Notes under the pieces: generated by a model
The model's database searches: none
The model's input: only the letters and a program-made list of their open reading frames with translations
What the model was told of the DNA's origin: nothing
Program-made: the position numbers and the translations under genes
Assembly (NCBI RefSeq): GCF_003111645.1
Contig: NZ_CP022187.1
Span: 124,001-188,000 of the forward strand
Direction: 5' to 3'
DNA from: Parazoarcus communis
GTDB taxonomy: Bacteria; Pseudomonadota; Gammaproteobacteria; Burkholderiales; Rhodocyclaceae
DNA length: 64,000 nt
Shown here: positions 39,976 through 50,700 of the stretch, piece by piece
Numbering within the stretch: the stretch's first letter is position 1
How the letters are laid out: every line of letters begins with the position of its first letter

Positions 39976-40616
39976 ATGCGCGGACGCCGGATGCAGTGCG
40001 GACCCGGGCCAGAATGGTCGATCGCCTGCGTGCGCAGGGAATCCGGGACGAGAAAGTCCTCTCGGCCATGGCCCAGATCCCCCGTCACCAGTTTGTCGAG
40101 GAAGGGCTGGCCTACGGCGCCTATGACGACACTGCGCTGCCGATCGGCTTTCAGCAAACCATTTCCCAGCCCTTTGTCGTCGCGCGCATGATCGAGTTGT
40201 TGCGTGCGGGCCGGGAACTTGGCCGCACGCTGGAAATCGGAGCCGGTTGTGGTTACCAGGCTGCAGTGCTTTCCAAGATTGCGACGGATGTCTATGCGGT
40301 AGAGCGCATACGCCCGCTGCTGGATCGTGCACGCAACAATCTGCGTCCGCTGCGTCTGCCGAATGTACGTTTGAAATATGCTGACGGCAGCGTAGGCTTG
40401 CCCGAGGCAGCACCGTTTGACACGATTATTGTCGCTGCCGCAGCCGTCGGTGTGCCCCAGGCGCTGAAAGATCAGCTTGCGCCTGGCGGGCGCCTGATGA
40501 TTCCTGTGGGCAGCGGCGAACAACGCCTGTTGCTGATCGAGCGGCAGGGTAACGTATTCAAGGAAAGCTGGTACGAAGCAGTGCGCTTCGTGCCGCTATT
40601 GACTGGTACAGAATGA
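39972..40616 (+). CDS. pcm: Protein-L-isoaspartate O-methyltransferase
   Basis: The 214-residue SAM-dependent enzyme repairs isoaspartyl residues. It has [22 protein letters not shown] in overlapping parts, the SAM motif [15 protein letters not shown], and [20 protein letters not shown]. Overlaps of 4 nt with surE and with nlpD suggest tight coupling. Confidence 0.96.
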   Translation: MNARTPDAVRTRARMVDRLRAQGIRDEKVLSAMAQIPRHQFVEEGLAYGAYDDTALPIGFQQTISQPFVVARMIELLRAGRELGRTLEIGAGCGYQAAVLSKIATDVYAVERIRPLLDRARNNLRPLRLPNVRLKYADGSVGLPEAAPFDTIIVAAAAVGVPQALKDQLAPGGRLMIPVGSGEQRLLLIERQGNVFKESWYEAVRFVPLLTGTE

Positions 40617-41521
40617 ACAAAGAAATTTTTCGTCGTCGCGCAGCCCTGTTCGGGATGGTTTCGCTGCTCGCATTGACCGCGGGCTGCGCCAGTCGCGTTT
40701 CCGCTCCGGTTCGTGACGGGACGCAGCCTCCTGCCGCAGCCGCGCCGGTTGAGCGCGTGGGTTTTCACGTGGTGCGCCCCGGTGAGACGGTGTTGGCGCT
40801 GTCCCGCATGTACAACGTCAGCGTGGCAGATATCGTGGGCTGGAATGGCCTGACGAACCCCAATCAGATCCACGTCGGGCAGGAACTGCGGGTTGCGCCC
40901 GAGACGCCCGTGGTGGCGCAGGTGATTCCGATCACGTCCGAGCCTGTGGTGATTTCGCCGGTTGTTCCGCAGACCGGCGGTGCCGCACCGATCAAGCAGG
41001 AACCGCGTGGTGGCAAGCAGCCGTACTCGGATGAGGCGTGGGAAAAAATGCAGCGCCCGGGCGATGTCGCGGTTGCAGAGTCGAAGCAGCCGGTTGCGCC
41101 CGCTGCGCCTGAAACCCCGCGTTTGCCGGGGCCTGATGGTGACTGGCTGTGGCCGGTGAAGGGCAAGGTCATCGTCGGTTTCGACGAACCGGTCGCGGGC
41201 GATGCGAAGCTGCGCAACAAGGGGATCGACATTGCAGGAACTCCGGGTACGCCCGTACTTGCCTCGGCAGGCGGCAAGGTGGTCTACTCAGGCAGCGGCT
41301 TGCGTGGTCTCGGAAAACTGGTCATCATCAAACACGATGCCAATTACCTGACGGCTTATGCGCACAATCAGCAACTGCTTGTGAAAGAAGCTGAAACCGT
41401 GACAAAGGGTCAGAAGATTGCAGAGCTTGGCAGTACCGACGCAGATCGGCCGAAGTTGCATTTCGAGATTCGCAAGCAGGGGCAGCCGGTTGATCCGCTG
41501 AAATACCTGCCCGCACACTGA
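40613..41521 (+). CDS. nlpD: NlpD-like amidase activator lipoprotein
   Basis: The 302-residue lipoprotein has a signal with lipobox LTAGC (Cys24), one LysM domain ([20 protein letters not shown], residues ~51-95), a Pro-rich linker, and a C-terminal LytM/M23 domain. The zinc-ligand motifs of active M23 enzymes are altered (NKGIDIAG in place of HxGxD, KLHFEIR in place of HLHFE), so it should be a non-catalytic activator, as NlpD is for AmiC. rpoS starts 11 nt downstream, and nlpD commonly contains an rpoS promoter. Confidence 0.94.
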   Translation: MNKEIFRRRAALFGMVSLLALTAGCASRVSAPVRDGTQPPAAAAPVERVGFHVVRPGETVLALSRMYNVSVADIVGWNGLTNPNQIHVGQELRVAPETPVVAQVIPITSEPVVISPVVPQTGGAAPIKQEPRGGKQPYSDEAWEKMQRPGDVAVAESKQPVAPAAPETPRLPGPDGDWLWPVKGKVIVGFDEPVAGDAKLRNKGIDIAGTPGTPVLASAGGKVVYSGSGLRGLGKLVIIKHDANYLTAYAHNQQLLVKEAETVTKGQKIAELGSTDADRPKLHFEIRKQGQPVDPLKYLPAH

Positions 41522-41532
41522 CGAGGAGGCAC

Positions 41533-42468
41533 ATGGAAGAGCCGGCAAACCCTGACGATATCGATAGTCAAGAACCGGATCTTCCCCTTGAGGTGGAGGT
41601 TTTCTCCGACCGTCAGGCGCCGGTGGTCGAGAATGAGTTTCTCAGCGACGTCACCCAGATCTATCTCAACGAGATCGGTGCCAATCCGCTGCTGACGGCC
41701 GAAGAGGAAGCGGCCTTGTCGCGCAGGGTGAGGCTGGGTGATTTTGAGGCGCGGCAGACGATGATCGAGCGCAATCTCCGGCTCGTCGTCAATATCGCCA
41801 AACACTACCTGAATCGCGGTATTCCGCTGCTGGATCTGGTCGAGGAAGGCAATCTCGGCCTGATCCACGCGCTGGAAAAGTTCGACCCCGAGCGCGGATT
41901 CCGCTTCTCGACCTACGCGACCTGGTGGATTCGGCAGAACATCGAGCGCGCGATCATGAATCAGTCGCGCACGATCCGGCTCCCGGTGCACGTGGTCAAG
42001 GAACTGAACCAGGTGTTGCGCGCCCAGCGCAGCATTGAGGCGAATTCCAACGGGGAATCAACCCTGGAGGAGATCGCCCAGCGTCTCGACAAACCCATCG
42101 AGACCGTTCGCGCCATTCTTGCGCTGAGCGAACATACGGCCTCGCTCGATGCGCCGCTGGACATCGATCCGAGTCTGTCCATCGGTGAGTCGCTTGCGGA
42201 CGACCACGCAGAATCCCCCGAAGTGCTGATTCACGGTGCTGAAATCGAAACGCTGCTGCGCACCTGGATCGACATGCTCAACGAGAAGCAGCGTCTGGTC
42301 ATCCGTCACCGTTACGGCATCGACGAATGCGAAATGCTGACCCTCGAAGAACTCGCCGCCCGGCTCGAGCTTACGCGTGAGCGTGTGCGCCAGATACAGC
42401 TCGAGGCGCTGGGCCAGCTCCGGCGCACGCTCCGGCGCCGCGGGATCTCCAAGGACGCGTTGTTCTGA
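41533..42468 (+). CDS. rpoS: RNA polymerase sigma factor RpoS
   Basis: The 311-residue sigma70-family factor has region 1.2 ([16 protein letters not shown]), region 2 ([38 protein letters not shown]), region 3 and region 4 ([20 protein letters not shown]). Location after nlpD, and the DLDxxGxxPL-free acidic N-terminus, fit RpoS, the general stress/stationary-phase sigma factor, rather than RpoD. GAGGAGG lies 6 nt before the ATG. Confidence 0.96.
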   Translation: MEEPANPDDIDSQEPDLPLEVEVFSDRQAPVVENEFLSDVTQIYLNEIGANPLLTAEEEAALSRRVRLGDFEARQTMIERNLRLVVNIAKHYLNRGIPLLDLVEEGNLGLIHALEKFDPERGFRFSTYATWWIRQNIERAIMNQSRTIRLPVHVVKELNQVLRAQRSIEANSNGESTLEEIAQRLDKPIETVRAILALSEHTASLDAPLDIDPSLSIGESLADDHAESPEVLIHGAEIETLLRTWIDMLNEKQRLVIRHRYGIDECEMLTLEELAARLELTRERVRQIQLEALGQLRRTLRRRGISKDALF

Positions 42469-42559
42469 GCGCTTGCGCGTCAGCGCACCGTGCCGGCGCA
42501 CCCGCCGAGGCGGGCACCTTCCGTTCATGTTCGCTGTGGCGCGCTCCTGCGGCCCGGAA

Positions 42560-43606
42560 CTAGCCCGAGGCCGCCACATTGCGGGCCAGCCTGCGCGCCC
42601 GGATGGTCTGTGCGAGCTCGAAGACCGACATCGCATAGAAGCTGCTGCGGTTGTAGCGGGTGATGACGTAGAAGTTGCGGTAACCCAGCCAGTATTCGAC
42701 ATCTGCGCCCGGGGTTTCAAGGTCGACGAGCGTGACTGGCGCGGTGACCGCTTCGCCATCGGCTGCCATGATGCCCGCGTCGCGCAGCGTGTCGGCACTC
42801 AGGGTCGGTTCGATTCCCGCAGCCACCAGCGGAGCAGGGCTTGCATCCAGACTCAGGCGGGCACGCACCGCCACCGGCGCCTGCGGCTGCCATCCGTGGG
42901 CGTGGAGATAGTTGGCCACGCTGCCAATGGCGTCGAGCGGGTTGTCCTCGAAATCGATCACACCGTTGGCGTCAAAGTCCACGGCGTAGGCACGCATGCT
43001 GCTGGGCAGGAACTGCGGGTAGCCGAGTGCGCCGGCATAGGAGCCCGAGTAGCTCGTCGGCTCGCGCCCCTGCTCCCGGGCGAGCAGGAATAGTTGCTCA
43101 AGTTCGCGGCGAAACAGGTCGGCACGCGGCGGGTAGTCGAACGCGAGTGTGGTCAGCGTCGACAGGGTTTCAAAATTGCCGGTATGGCGGCCGTAAACGG
43201 TCTCCACCCCGATGATGGCGACGATGATCTCGGCCGGCACGCCATAGCGTTCTTCGGCAGCCTGCAGGATCGGGGCGTACTCATCCCAGAAGTCGAGTCC
43301 GCGCTCGATGCGGACGCGCTCGATGAACCGCGAACGGTAGCGCTCCCATGAGCGCACGCCGCGCTTGGTTGGCGGGGTGATCAGCGAGATCACACGGGGG
43401 AGCTTCTGGGCTTGGCCGATCGTCCTGCTCAGCTGCCCGGCATCGAAGCCATGGCGCGCGGACAGGTCGCTGATGAAAGCCTGCACATCCTCGCGTTCTG
43501 CATAGTTTTCGGTGTCTGCGCTGGCGCTGCCGAGTCCGAATGACAGGCTCAGTGCGAGGGTGCAGGCGAGGCGGGACAGGGGTAGATGTGCAGTGATTCC
43601 AGTCAT
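42560..43606 (-). CDS. mltB: Lytic murein transglycosylase B
   Basis: The 348-residue protein has a signal peptide (to ASAD, ~residue 31) with no lipobox, so it is likely a soluble periplasmic form. The catalytic Glu is in AIIGVETVYGRHTG, and AGALGYPQFLPSSMRAYAVD follows, both family signatures. It cleaves peptidoglycan with anhydromuropeptide formation. It overlaps the end of the upstream transglutaminase gene by 4 nt and is the last gene of the moxR operon. Confidence 0.93.
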   Translation of the reverse strand: MTGITAHLPLSRLACTLALSLSFGLGSASADTENYAEREDVQAFISDLSARHGFDAGQLSRTIGQAQKLPRVISLITPPTKRGVRSWERYRSRFIERVRIERGLDFWDEYAPILQAAEERYGVPAEIIVAIIGVETVYGRHTGNFETLSTLTTLAFDYPPRADLFRRELEQLFLLAREQGREPTSYSGSYAGALGYPQFLPSSMRAYAVDFDANGVIDFEDNPLDAIGSVANYLHAHGWQPQAPVAVRARLSLDASPAPLVAAGIEPTLSADTLRDAGIMAADGEAVTAPVTLVDLETPGADVEYWLGYRNFYVITRYNRSSFYAMSVFELAQTIRARRLARNVAASG

Positions 43607-45582
43607 GTCAGTTTCAGTATCCGGATGCGTCGTTTCAGTTCGCGAACCGCCTCGGGGCTGGCAGGGGGGCGGTAGCGCAGGTTTGCATAGCGCGTCGTAA
43701 TGTCGGTGATCTCGGCTGCGTCGTCCGGCAGGGCCTGCGCAAGGCGGCGACCGTAATCGAGCGGACCTTCGGCCGGGCGCCGGTTCAGTCCGCGGCGGGC
43801 AAGCCTGGCGGAAAACGCGGCCCAGGCCCGGTCAAGCGGGTCGGCCGCACGTGCCTGTCTGAGCGCCCATGCAAAAAGCAGCCCCATCAGACCGGCAGCC
43901 ATGACGCCCAGAACACCGATCCAGGTCGACCAGCTGAGTTCGCCCAGACCCAATCGTGACAGAAATTCGCGCTGCCGTTCAGGATTGTAGCCAAGAACCC
44001 ATTGGTTCCAGCTGTTCGACACGGCTTCCCAGCGGAAACGCAGATCACGCAACCACGAAAGATGTGGGCGCATGAACAGCGGGAGGACTTCGCCTGCCGG
44101 CAGCGCGCCAGCCATGCCGGACTCGATGCGTCCGGGGGCGGCAAGGGCGGTGGGGTCGACCCGCACCCACCCGCGCTGTGGCAGCCATACCTCGGCCCAG
44201 GCGTGCGCGTCCGACTGGCGCACGATCATGCTGCCGTCCACCGGATTGATCTCGCCGCCCTGATAGCCGGTGACGACGCGCGCCGGAACGCCAGCGGCGC
44301 GCATCATGAACACGAAGGCCGATGCGAAGTGCTCGCAGAAACCGCGACGGGTGTCGAACAGAAAGGCGTCCACGCCATTGGTGCCGGTCAGTGGCGGGCG
44401 CAGGGTGTAGGTGAGGTCGATCTCGCGCATGCGAGCAAGCGTCCTCGCGAGGATGTCTTCGGGCGATGTCGATCCCGCGGCGAGTTGCTGCGCCAGCGCC
44501 TGGGTGCGCGGGTTGCTGTCGGGCGGCAGGCGCAGCGCGGTGTCGAGTACGTGGGCATGTTCATTGAGGCCGACGACGGTTTCCGGGTAGGCAACCAGGT
44601 CGAGTCGTGTGCGGCTGCGCAGCGGTTGCCTGTACATGGCCTGGAAGGTGCTGCTGTAGCGCACGCCGTCCGGAGACCCGGCAGGAAAGTCGAGTGCCAG
44701 CAGCCAGCGCTGGTTGTGGGCCTCGAGCGTGATGCGGTAATCAAGCCGCGGCCCGGATGGCTCATAGGGTGGGCGGTCGCCTTCGAGGTGGCGTGCGGCG
44801 CGCCAGGTGGTGCCATCGAAAACGCTCAGCACAGGACCGCGCCAGTAGCGCTGCGCAGGCTGGGGCGGGATACCCGCGAAATCGGCCCTGAAGGCGATCG
44901 CTTCGGACAGGCTGAGGTCGCTGATTGAGCCCGGAGCCATGGTGTTGGAGAGGCCGCTCATGCCGCTGTGGGCGTCGGCAGGAAGGCCCCATAAGGGCCC
45001 CTCGATACGCGGAAACAGCACGAAGAGCACCAGCATGAAGGGCAGCCCCTGCGCCAGTAGCAGCGCGCTGGTGCGCAGACGCTCGCGGGTGCCGGCCGCG
45101 GGGTCGGACAGGGACAGCAGGGCGCCGATCGAGAGCAGGCTGGCACAGAGGGCGAGCCCCGCAACCGGCAAGCTCTGGTTGTCGAAGAACACGCCCAGTT
45201 GCAGGAAGAAGCACAGCAGGATGGCCGCCCGGATGTCGCGCATGCTGCTCGTTTCCAGCAGCTTCAGTCCGAGCAGCAGTGCCAGAAAGGCGAGGCCGGG
45301 ATCCTTGCCGAAGAAGTGTCCGAAGGCCACACGCACACCGATGCCCGCGGCGACGGCAATCAAAAGGATGAGGTAAGTGTTTGGTGTGCGGCCGCCCTGC
45401 CACAGCAGGCTGGCGCGCCAGCCCAGCAGGAGCACACTCAGCGCCGATACCCAGAGCGGCAGGGTGAGGAGGTGGGGTGCAAGCGTCAGTGCCGCCGCGC
45501 TCAGCAGCCATGCACCCTGGTCCCGGCGCAGCGCGGCTTGGGCGCTCGAGTGTGGCGGTGTTCCGGCCCTGCGCCTAAACAT
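43603..45582 (-). CDS. TgpA-type transglutaminase-like membrane protein
   Basis: The ~659-residue protein has an N-terminal block of about six membrane helices (DUF3488, to residue ~200), a periplasmic transglutaminase-like domain, and a last helix followed by DUF4129-type tail. The catalytic triad can be read: RRGFCEHFASAF (Cys), SDAHAWAEVWLP (His) and RVDPT (Asp). This matches P. aeruginosa TgpA. The substrate in the envelope is unknown. ATG 45582 overlaps the upstream DUF58 gene by 8 nt; a longer start at 45609 would overlap it by 35 nt. Confidence 0.9.
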   Translation of the reverse strand: MFRRRAGTPPHSSAQAALRRDQGAWLLSAAALTLAPHLLTLPLWVSALSVLLLGWRASLLWQGGRTPNTYLILLIAVAAGIGVRVAFGHFFGKDPGLAFLALLLGLKLLETSSMRDIRAAILLCFFLQLGVFFDNQSLPVAGLALCASLLSIGALLSLSDPAAGTRERLRTSALLLAQGLPFMLVLFVLFPRIEGPLWGLPADAHSGMSGLSNTMAPGSISDLSLSEAIAFRADFAGIPPQPAQRYWRGPVLSVFDGTTWRAARHLEGDRPPYEPSGPRLDYRITLEAHNQRWLLALDFPAGSPDGVRYSSTFQAMYRQPLRSRTRLDLVAYPETVVGLNEHAHVLDTALRLPPDSNPRTQALAQQLAAGSTSPEDILARTLARMREIDLTYTLRPPLTGTNGVDAFLFDTRRGFCEHFASAFVFMMRAAGVPARVVTGYQGGEINPVDGSMIVRQSDAHAWAEVWLPQRGWVRVDPTALAAPGRIESGMAGALPAGEVLPLFMRPHLSWLRDLRFRWEAVSNSWNQWVLGYNPERQREFLSRLGLGELSWSTWIGVLGVMAAGLMGLLFAWALRQARAADPLDRAWAAFSARLARRGLNRRPAEGPLDYGRRLAQALPDDAAEITDITTRYANLRYRPPASPEAVRELKRRIRILKLT

Positions 45583-46567
45583 CGCTGCTCCCGGCATGCG
45601 GCTGGCCATGCAGCGCCAGCGCGCGCAGGCACTGATGAAGATGCACGCGTCCGCTGCCGCGTGGAAAGTAGCGCGACGGCAGCTGCAAGGCGTAACGCTG
45701 TCCGCTGCGTTCGGCCATCAGCAGCCAGGCGGTCAGTCGTGACAGCCTCGCCTCGTCGTCGAGCGTCGACGGCAGGGACGACCATTCGAGGGACACGTCG
45801 CCGCCCTCAAGCGAGGAGAACTGCTTGGTCATCAGGGGCCCGCCGCGGGCGAGCACCTTCCACGCCAGGTGTTGCGGCGAGTCCGACTGCTGATGATTGC
45901 GCAGGCCGGCGAAATCGTCATCGCCTGCCCGCAGGCTGCGCTGACCGTGGGCGTCGCCGGCGGTGAGGCCGGGCAGTGGCGGTGGGTCGGCTTCGGGCGC
46001 GGGATAGACGAGACCGGTGGTGTCCGGAATGAACACGCTCCAGGCGCGGATCAGGCCGAGCGGCCAGCGGGTTTCGAGTGTCGTGCGCCCGAGCGGAAAG
46101 GGCCCGCGAGCCTTGGTCGGCAGGGCAAGGCTGACTTCGGTGACAGTGCCGGGCGCCAGGTCGAAGGCGGTCGATCCTCCCTGCGCGCGCAGGCACAGTG
46201 CGGGTCGTCGCGCCGGGCGGTGATTGTCGATGAGGAGATGGAAGACGATATTGTCGCCACAGAACGTGGGTTCGGTGCGGCCGTTGCGGATGGAGAGCTG
46301 GAGCAGGTTGCGAAAGGCATGGACGATGCTGGCGACAGCCACGCCCCCGATCAGGAAGGTCAGGCCGTAACCCAGGCTGAGGTTGTAGTTGATCGAGGCG
46401 ATCAGCATCACCAGCAGGGCGAGGGCGAAGGCGTATCCGGCCGCGGTCGGCAGAACGTAGATGCGGCGCTGATAGAGAATGATCGGCGCGGCTTCCGGCC
46501 GCCGCAGGCGGAACAGCCAGCGGTCGACCAGTCGCCGGGCGCCGCCGGTCAAGGCGTCGACGCCCAT
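45575..46567 (-). CDS. DUF58 domain membrane protein
   Basis: The ~330-residue protein has two hydrophobic helices near residues 40-85 and the DUF58 core with the conserved segment RAGDDDFAGLRNHQQSDSPQ (E-x-R-x-Y-like region) followed by WKVLARGG. It is always found with moxR and transglutaminase genes, as here. Its molecular role is not known; a vWA-like adaptor function is suggested for the family. ATG 46567, 2 nt after the moxR stop, is preferred to a TTG at 46573. Confidence 0.88.
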   Translation of the reverse strand: MGVDALTGGARRLVDRWLFRLRRPEAAPIILYQRRIYVLPTAAGYAFALALLVMLIASINYNLSLGYGLTFLIGGVAVASIVHAFRNLLQLSIRNGRTEPTFCGDNIVFHLLIDNHRPARRPALCLRAQGGSTAFDLAPGTVTEVSLALPTKARGPFPLGRTTLETRWPLGLIRAWSVFIPDTTGLVYPAPEADPPPLPGLTAGDAHGQRSLRAGDDDFAGLRNHQQSDSPQHLAWKVLARGGPLMTKQFSSLEGGDVSLEWSSLPSTLDDEARLSRLTAWLLMAERSGQRYALQLPSRYFPRGSGRVHLHQCLRALALHGQPHAGSSDV

Positions 46568-46569
46568 CT

Positions 46570-47499
46570 TCAACTCACCGGAACGGATTGCAGCAGACGG
46601 TCGAGGGCGGCGGGGGCTGGCGGGCGGCCGTCGCCGGCGAGGTGGAGACGGTGCCCGGCGACATGCGGGAACATGCGCTGCACGTCTTCCGGCAGCACGT
46701 GGTCGCGTCCTTCGATCAGCGCCCAGGCGCGCGCCGAAGCCAGCAGGCCGAGTCCTGCGCGCGGGCTCAGGCCGCCCGCGAACTCGTTGCTCTGGCGTGT
46801 GGCTGCGAGCAGGTTCTGCACGTAGTCGATCAGGCGGTCGGCCACCTGAAGCGCCTGTGCGGCATGCTGCAGTTCGATCAGGTCGTCGGGCGTGATCACG
46901 GGCTGCTGGCGTTCGATCAGCTCGCGCCGTGCTTCGCCCATCAGCAATGCACGCTCTGCTGCGCGATCGGGGTAGCCGATGCGAATGCGCATCAGGAAGC
47001 GGTCAAGCTGGCTCTCGGGCAGGGGGAAGGTGCCGATCTGGGTCGAGGGGTTCTGCGTGGCAATGACGAAAAACGGGTCGGGGAGCGGCAGGGTGGCGCC
47101 GTCGGCGGTGATCTGGCGCTCTTCCATGGCTTCGAGCAGGGCGCTCTGCGTCTTTGGCGTGGCGCGATTGATCTCATCGGCGAGAATCAGCTGGGCGAAC
47201 ACCGGCCCGGCATTGAAGCGAAAGCTGCTGGTCTCGCGGTCGAATACCGATACCCCGACGATGTCTGCGGGCAGCAGGTCGCTGGTGAACTGGATGCGCT
47301 GGAAATGCAGGCCGACCAGACGCGCGAGGACATGCGCAAGCGTGGTCTTGCCCACGCCCGGCATGTCCTCGATCAGCAGATGCCCGCGTGCGATGAGGCA
47401 TGACAGGGCCAACTGCAATTCATGCTCCTTGCCGAGGATGATCTGGCTGGCGGCTTCAAGGAGTCTGCTTGCATGGCGTTGGGGCATGAGTTCGCACAT
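46570..47499 (-). CDS. MoxR-family AAA+ ATPase
   Basis: The 309-residue AAA+ protein has Walker A DMPGVGKTT (residue ~45), Walker B LILADEINRATPKTQ, and sensor-1 FVIATQNPSTQIGTFPLPE. MoxR ATPases act as chaperones for assembly or activation of partner complexes, here presumably the DUF58/TgpA proteins encoded downstream in the same operon. It is divergent from the HDAC gene over 127 nt. Confidence 0.93.
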   Translation of the reverse strand: MCELMPQRHASRLLEAASQIILGKEHELQLALSCLIARGHLLIEDMPGVGKTTLAHVLARLVGLHFQRIQFTSDLLPADIVGVSVFDRETSSFRFNAGPVFAQLILADEINRATPKTQSALLEAMEERQITADGATLPLPDPFFVIATQNPSTQIGTFPLPESQLDRFLMRIRIGYPDRAAERALLMGEARRELIERQQPVITPDDLIELQHAAQALQVADRLIDYVQNLLAATRQSNEFAGGLSPRAGLGLLASARAWALIEGRDHVLPEDVQRMFPHVAGHRLHLAGDGRPPAPAALDRLLQSVPVS

Positions 47500-47626
47500 T
47501 GTGGAATTGGCTGGGAAGCGGTGATAATAGACGACAAAGACAGCGAGCCCGTAACATGGGCCATCACCGCAGCCCGTTTGAATCGGACTGTCAGGGAAAG
47601 TTCGCCCGTTTCAGGAGAGGAGGGGT

Positions 47627-48553
47627 ATGACAACAACGGCGTTCATCACGCACCGCGATTGCTGGTTGCATGACATGGGGGCTCATCACCCGGAATGTGC
47701 GGACAGGCTGGGGGCGATCAACGATCGTCTGATTGCCGCAGGGCTTGATCTCTACCTGTCCTTCTTCGATGCGCCGCTGGCGACCGCCGAACAGATCACG
47801 CGTGTTCATCCGGCGAGCTACTTCGACGAATTGATGAGCAGCGTGCCGGAGCACGGCATCCGCCACCTCGATCCTGACACGGCCATGAGCCCCAACACCA
47901 TGAAGGCCGCGCTGCGGTCCGCAGGGGCTGGCGTGCTGGCGACGGATCTGGTGCTAAAGGGCGAGATCGAGAATGCATTCTGTGCCGTGCGCCCGCCCGG
48001 TCATCATGCCGAGCGTGCGAAGGCAATGGGGTTCTGCTTTCTCAACAACGTCGCGATCGCGGCGCGGCATGCGACGGATTTTCATGGCCTGGAGCGGGTG
48101 GCCATCGTCGACTTCGACGTGCACCATGGCAACGGTACCGAAGAGGTGTTCCGCGATGATCCCCGGGTCATGATGGCGAGCATCTTCCAGCATCCGTTCT
48201 ATCCATACAGCGGCACCGAGAACCAGCCCGCACACTTCTGCAACGTGCCGGTCCCTGCAGGTACGCGCGGTGATGCGTTCAGGCAGGTCGTGAGCGACAT
48301 CTGGGTGCCTGCGCTGCGCGAGCACAATCCCCAGGCCATCTTCATTTCGGCGGGTTTTGATGCGCACTATGAAGACGACATGGGTTCGCTCGGCCTGGTC
48401 GAGTCCGACTACATCTGGGCGACCCAGCAGATCAAGGGGGTCGCGGAAGATTGCGGCCACAAGCGCATCGTCTCCGTTCTGGAGGGGGGCTACTCGCTGA
48501 GCTCGCTCGCCCGGTCGGTCGTTTCCCACATCAAGGCACTGGCCGACCTCTGA
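47627..48553 (+). CDS. Histone deacetylase-family (class II type) deacetylase
   Basis: The 308-residue zinc-dependent deacetylase-like protein has CAVRPPGHHAERAKAMGFC (paired His), DFDVHHGNGTEEVF (Asp/His zinc ligands), GFDAHYEDDMGSL (second Asp) and LEGGYSLSSLA. Bacterial members hydrolyse acetyl-lysine, acetylpolyamines or related amides; the substrate here cannot be told. AGGAGAGGAGG precedes the ATG closely. It is a single gene followed by dapA 93 nt later. Confidence 0.92.
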   Translation: MTTTAFITHRDCWLHDMGAHHPECADRLGAINDRLIAAGLDLYLSFFDAPLATAEQITRVHPASYFDELMSSVPEHGIRHLDPDTAMSPNTMKAALRSAGAGVLATDLVLKGEIENAFCAVRPPGHHAERAKAMGFCFLNNVAIAARHATDFHGLERVAIVDFDVHHGNGTEEVFRDDPRVMMASIFQHPFYPYSGTENQPAHFCNVPVPAGTRGDAFRQVVSDIWVPALREHNPQAIFISAGFDAHYEDDMGSLGLVESDYIWATQQIKGVAEDCGHKRIVSVLEGGYSLSSLARSVVSHIKALADL

Positions 48554-48646
48554 TCCGCCTCCGGTCAGCCCCGCATGACGTGTCGTGGGGCTGGCTGTGT
48601 TGCGGCGATCGGTTAGAATCAGGTTTTTACTGTTTTGGCCCCTGCC

Positions 48647-49525
48647 ATGATTACCGGATCGATTGTCGCCATCGTCACGCCGATGAATGAGGATGGCAGC
48701 CTGGATTTCCCCCGCTTGCGCAGTCTGATCGACTGGCACGTTGCCGAAGGCACCGACGGGATTGTTATTGTGGGCACCACGGGCGAGTCGCCCACGGTGA
48801 ATGTCGATGAGCACTGCGAGCTGATCCGCACGACGGTCGAGCATGCGGCCGGTCGCATTCCCGTCATCGCCGGCACCGGTGCCAACTCGACAGCCGAGGC
48901 CGTCGAACTTGCGCGCTACGCTCAGCAGGCCGGCGCCGCCGCCCACCTGTCCGTGGTTCCCTATTACAACCGCCCGACGCAGGAAGGCCTTTATCAGCAC
49001 TTCCGTACCATCGCCGAGGCGGTCGAGCTGCCGCTGATCCTGTACAACGTGCCCGGCCGCACCGTCGCCGACCTGGCCAATGACACCACGATCCGGCTGG
49101 CCGAAATCCCGAACATCATCGGTGTCAAGGATGCGACCGGCAGCATCGATCGCAACTGCGACCTGATCGCGCGTGCGCCTGAAGGCTTTGCCCTTTACAG
49201 CGGCGACGACATGACTGTTGCCGCCTTCATGCTGCTGGGTGGCCATGGAACCATCTCGGTGACGGCAAACGTCGCCCCCCGTGCGATGCACGAGATGTGT
49301 GCGGCGGCACTTGCCGGCGATGCACTCAAGACGCGCGAAATCAACGCGCGCCTGCTCGGACTGCATCGCCACCTGTTCTGCGAAGCCAACCCGATTCCGG
49401 TCAAGTGGGCGGTTGCCCGCATGGGTCTGATGGGCGACGGCATCCGCTTGCCGCTGACGCAGTTGAGCGACACCTGTCACGAACGTGTGCGGCAGGCCAT
49501 GCGCCAGGCCGGCATCAATTTCTGA
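48647..49525 (+). CDS. dapA: 4-hydroxy-tetrahydrodipicolinate synthase
   Basis: The 292-residue aldolase-fold enzyme condenses pyruvate and aspartate semialdehyde in lysine/diaminopimelate synthesis. It has GTTGESPT, the Tyr in LYNVPGRT and the Schiff-base Lys in IIGVKDATG. The length is typical. The start is placed at the ATG giving MITGSIVAI. bamC follows 25 nt later, the dapA-bamC pairing known from enterobacteria. Confidence 0.96.
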   Translation: MITGSIVAIVTPMNEDGSLDFPRLRSLIDWHVAEGTDGIVIVGTTGESPTVNVDEHCELIRTTVEHAAGRIPVIAGTGANSTAEAVELARYAQQAGAAAHLSVVPYYNRPTQEGLYQHFRTIAEAVELPLILYNVPGRTVADLANDTTIRLAEIPNIIGVKDATGSIDRNCDLIARAPEGFALYSGDDMTVAAFMLLGGHGTISVTANVAPRAMHEMCAAALAGDALKTREINARLLGLHRHLFCEANPIPVKWAVARMGLMGDGIRLPLTQLSDTCHERVRQAMRQAGINF

Positions 49526-49550
49526 TCTGCAATCTTCCACCAGGAACCTC

Positions 49551-50693
49551 ATGAATCGCTCCTTGCGCACTAATGCTTCCCTGCTTGCGCTTTCGTTGCT
49601 GCTCGCAGGCTGCTCCAGTTCCCTGCTCGAATCCAAACGTATCGATTACAAGAGCGCCAAGAACAACCAGATCGCTCCGCTTGAGATTCCGCCCGATCTG
49701 ACCGCGCCCACGCGCGACGACCGTTTCGCCGTGCCGGACGTGGCACCGCGTGGCGTGGCAACCTTCTCGGCCTACAACGCTGACCGCGCCGGACAGTCGG
49801 GCGTCCGCGCCTCCAATGACGTCATGCCCGTGCCCGATCGCATGCGTATCGAGCGTGCAGGCAGCCAGCGCTGGCTGGTCCTGCCCGGCAATGCAGCCGA
49901 CCTGTGGCCGCAGATCAGGAACTTCTGGCTAGAACTCGGGTTCATCCTGAATGTCGACAGCCCCGAAATCGGTGTGCTGGAGACGGACTGGGCGGAAGAC
50001 CGCGCCAAGATCCCGCAGGATTTCCTGCGTTCCACGCTGGGTAAGGTCATCGATGGCCTGTACTCCACCCCCGAACGCGACAAGTTCCGTACGCGCCTGG
50101 AAGAGGGCAAGGAGCCGGGCACGGTCGAGATCTACATCAGCCACCGCGGCATGATGGAAATCTATCCGACCGAGGCAAAGGATTCGACCATCTGGCAACC
50201 GCGTCCGGCCGATCCCGAACTCGAAGCCGAGATGCTGCGCCGGCTGATGATCAGTCTGGGTGCAGACGAGGCCCGTGCGCAGGCAGCACTTGCCGTGGCG
50301 CCGGTGGCAGAGCGCGCCAAGATGGCAACCGTCGATGGTCAGATGAACCTGCAGGTGCAGGAGCCGTTCGATCGTGCCTGGCGTCGCGTGGGTCTGGCAC
50401 TCGACCGCATCGGTTTCACGGTTGAAGACCGTGATCGTGCGCAGGGGCTTTATTTCGTGCGCTATGTCGATCCCGATGCGGACAGCCGTAGCGGAAAGGA
50501 TGAGGGTTTCTTCTCCAAGCTGGCGTTCTGGCGCAGCAGCGACAAGCCTGCCGTCGGTGGCAGCGAGTACAAGCTCAGGGTGCAGGGGCAGGCCGAAGGG
50601 TCCACCGTCACCGTGCTGACCAAGGAAGGCGCGGTGGACAAGTCGGCCACGGCCAAGCGCATGCTTGGATTGCTGCAGCAGGAATTGCGTTAA
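49551..50693 (+). CDS. bamC: Outer membrane assembly lipoprotein BamC
   Basis: The 380-residue lipoprotein has lipobox LLAGC (Cys21). The unstructured N-terminal segment has IDYKSAKNNQIAPLEIPPDLT in overlapping parts, the part that binds BamD. Two helix-grip domains follow, including RAGSQRWLVLPGNAADLWPQ. It is a subunit of the BAM complex that inserts beta-barrel proteins. Two hairpins follow the gene. Confidence 0.93.
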   Translation: MNRSLRTNASLLALSLLLAGCSSSLLESKRIDYKSAKNNQIAPLEIPPDLTAPTRDDRFAVPDVAPRGVATFSAYNADRAGQSGVRASNDVMPVPDRMRIERAGSQRWLVLPGNAADLWPQIRNFWLELGFILNVDSPEIGVLETDWAEDRAKIPQDFLRSTLGKVIDGLYSTPERDKFRTRLEEGKEPGTVEIYISHRGMMEIYPTEAKDSTIWQPRPADPELEAEMLRRLMISLGADEARAQAALAVAPVAERAKMATVDGQMNLQVQEPFDRAWRRVGLALDRIGFTVEDRDRAQGLYFVRYVDPDADSRSGKDEGFFSKLAFWRSSDKPAVGGSEYKLRVQGQAEGSTVTVLTKEGAVDKSATAKRMLGLLQQELR

Positions 50694-50700
50694 GCCGATT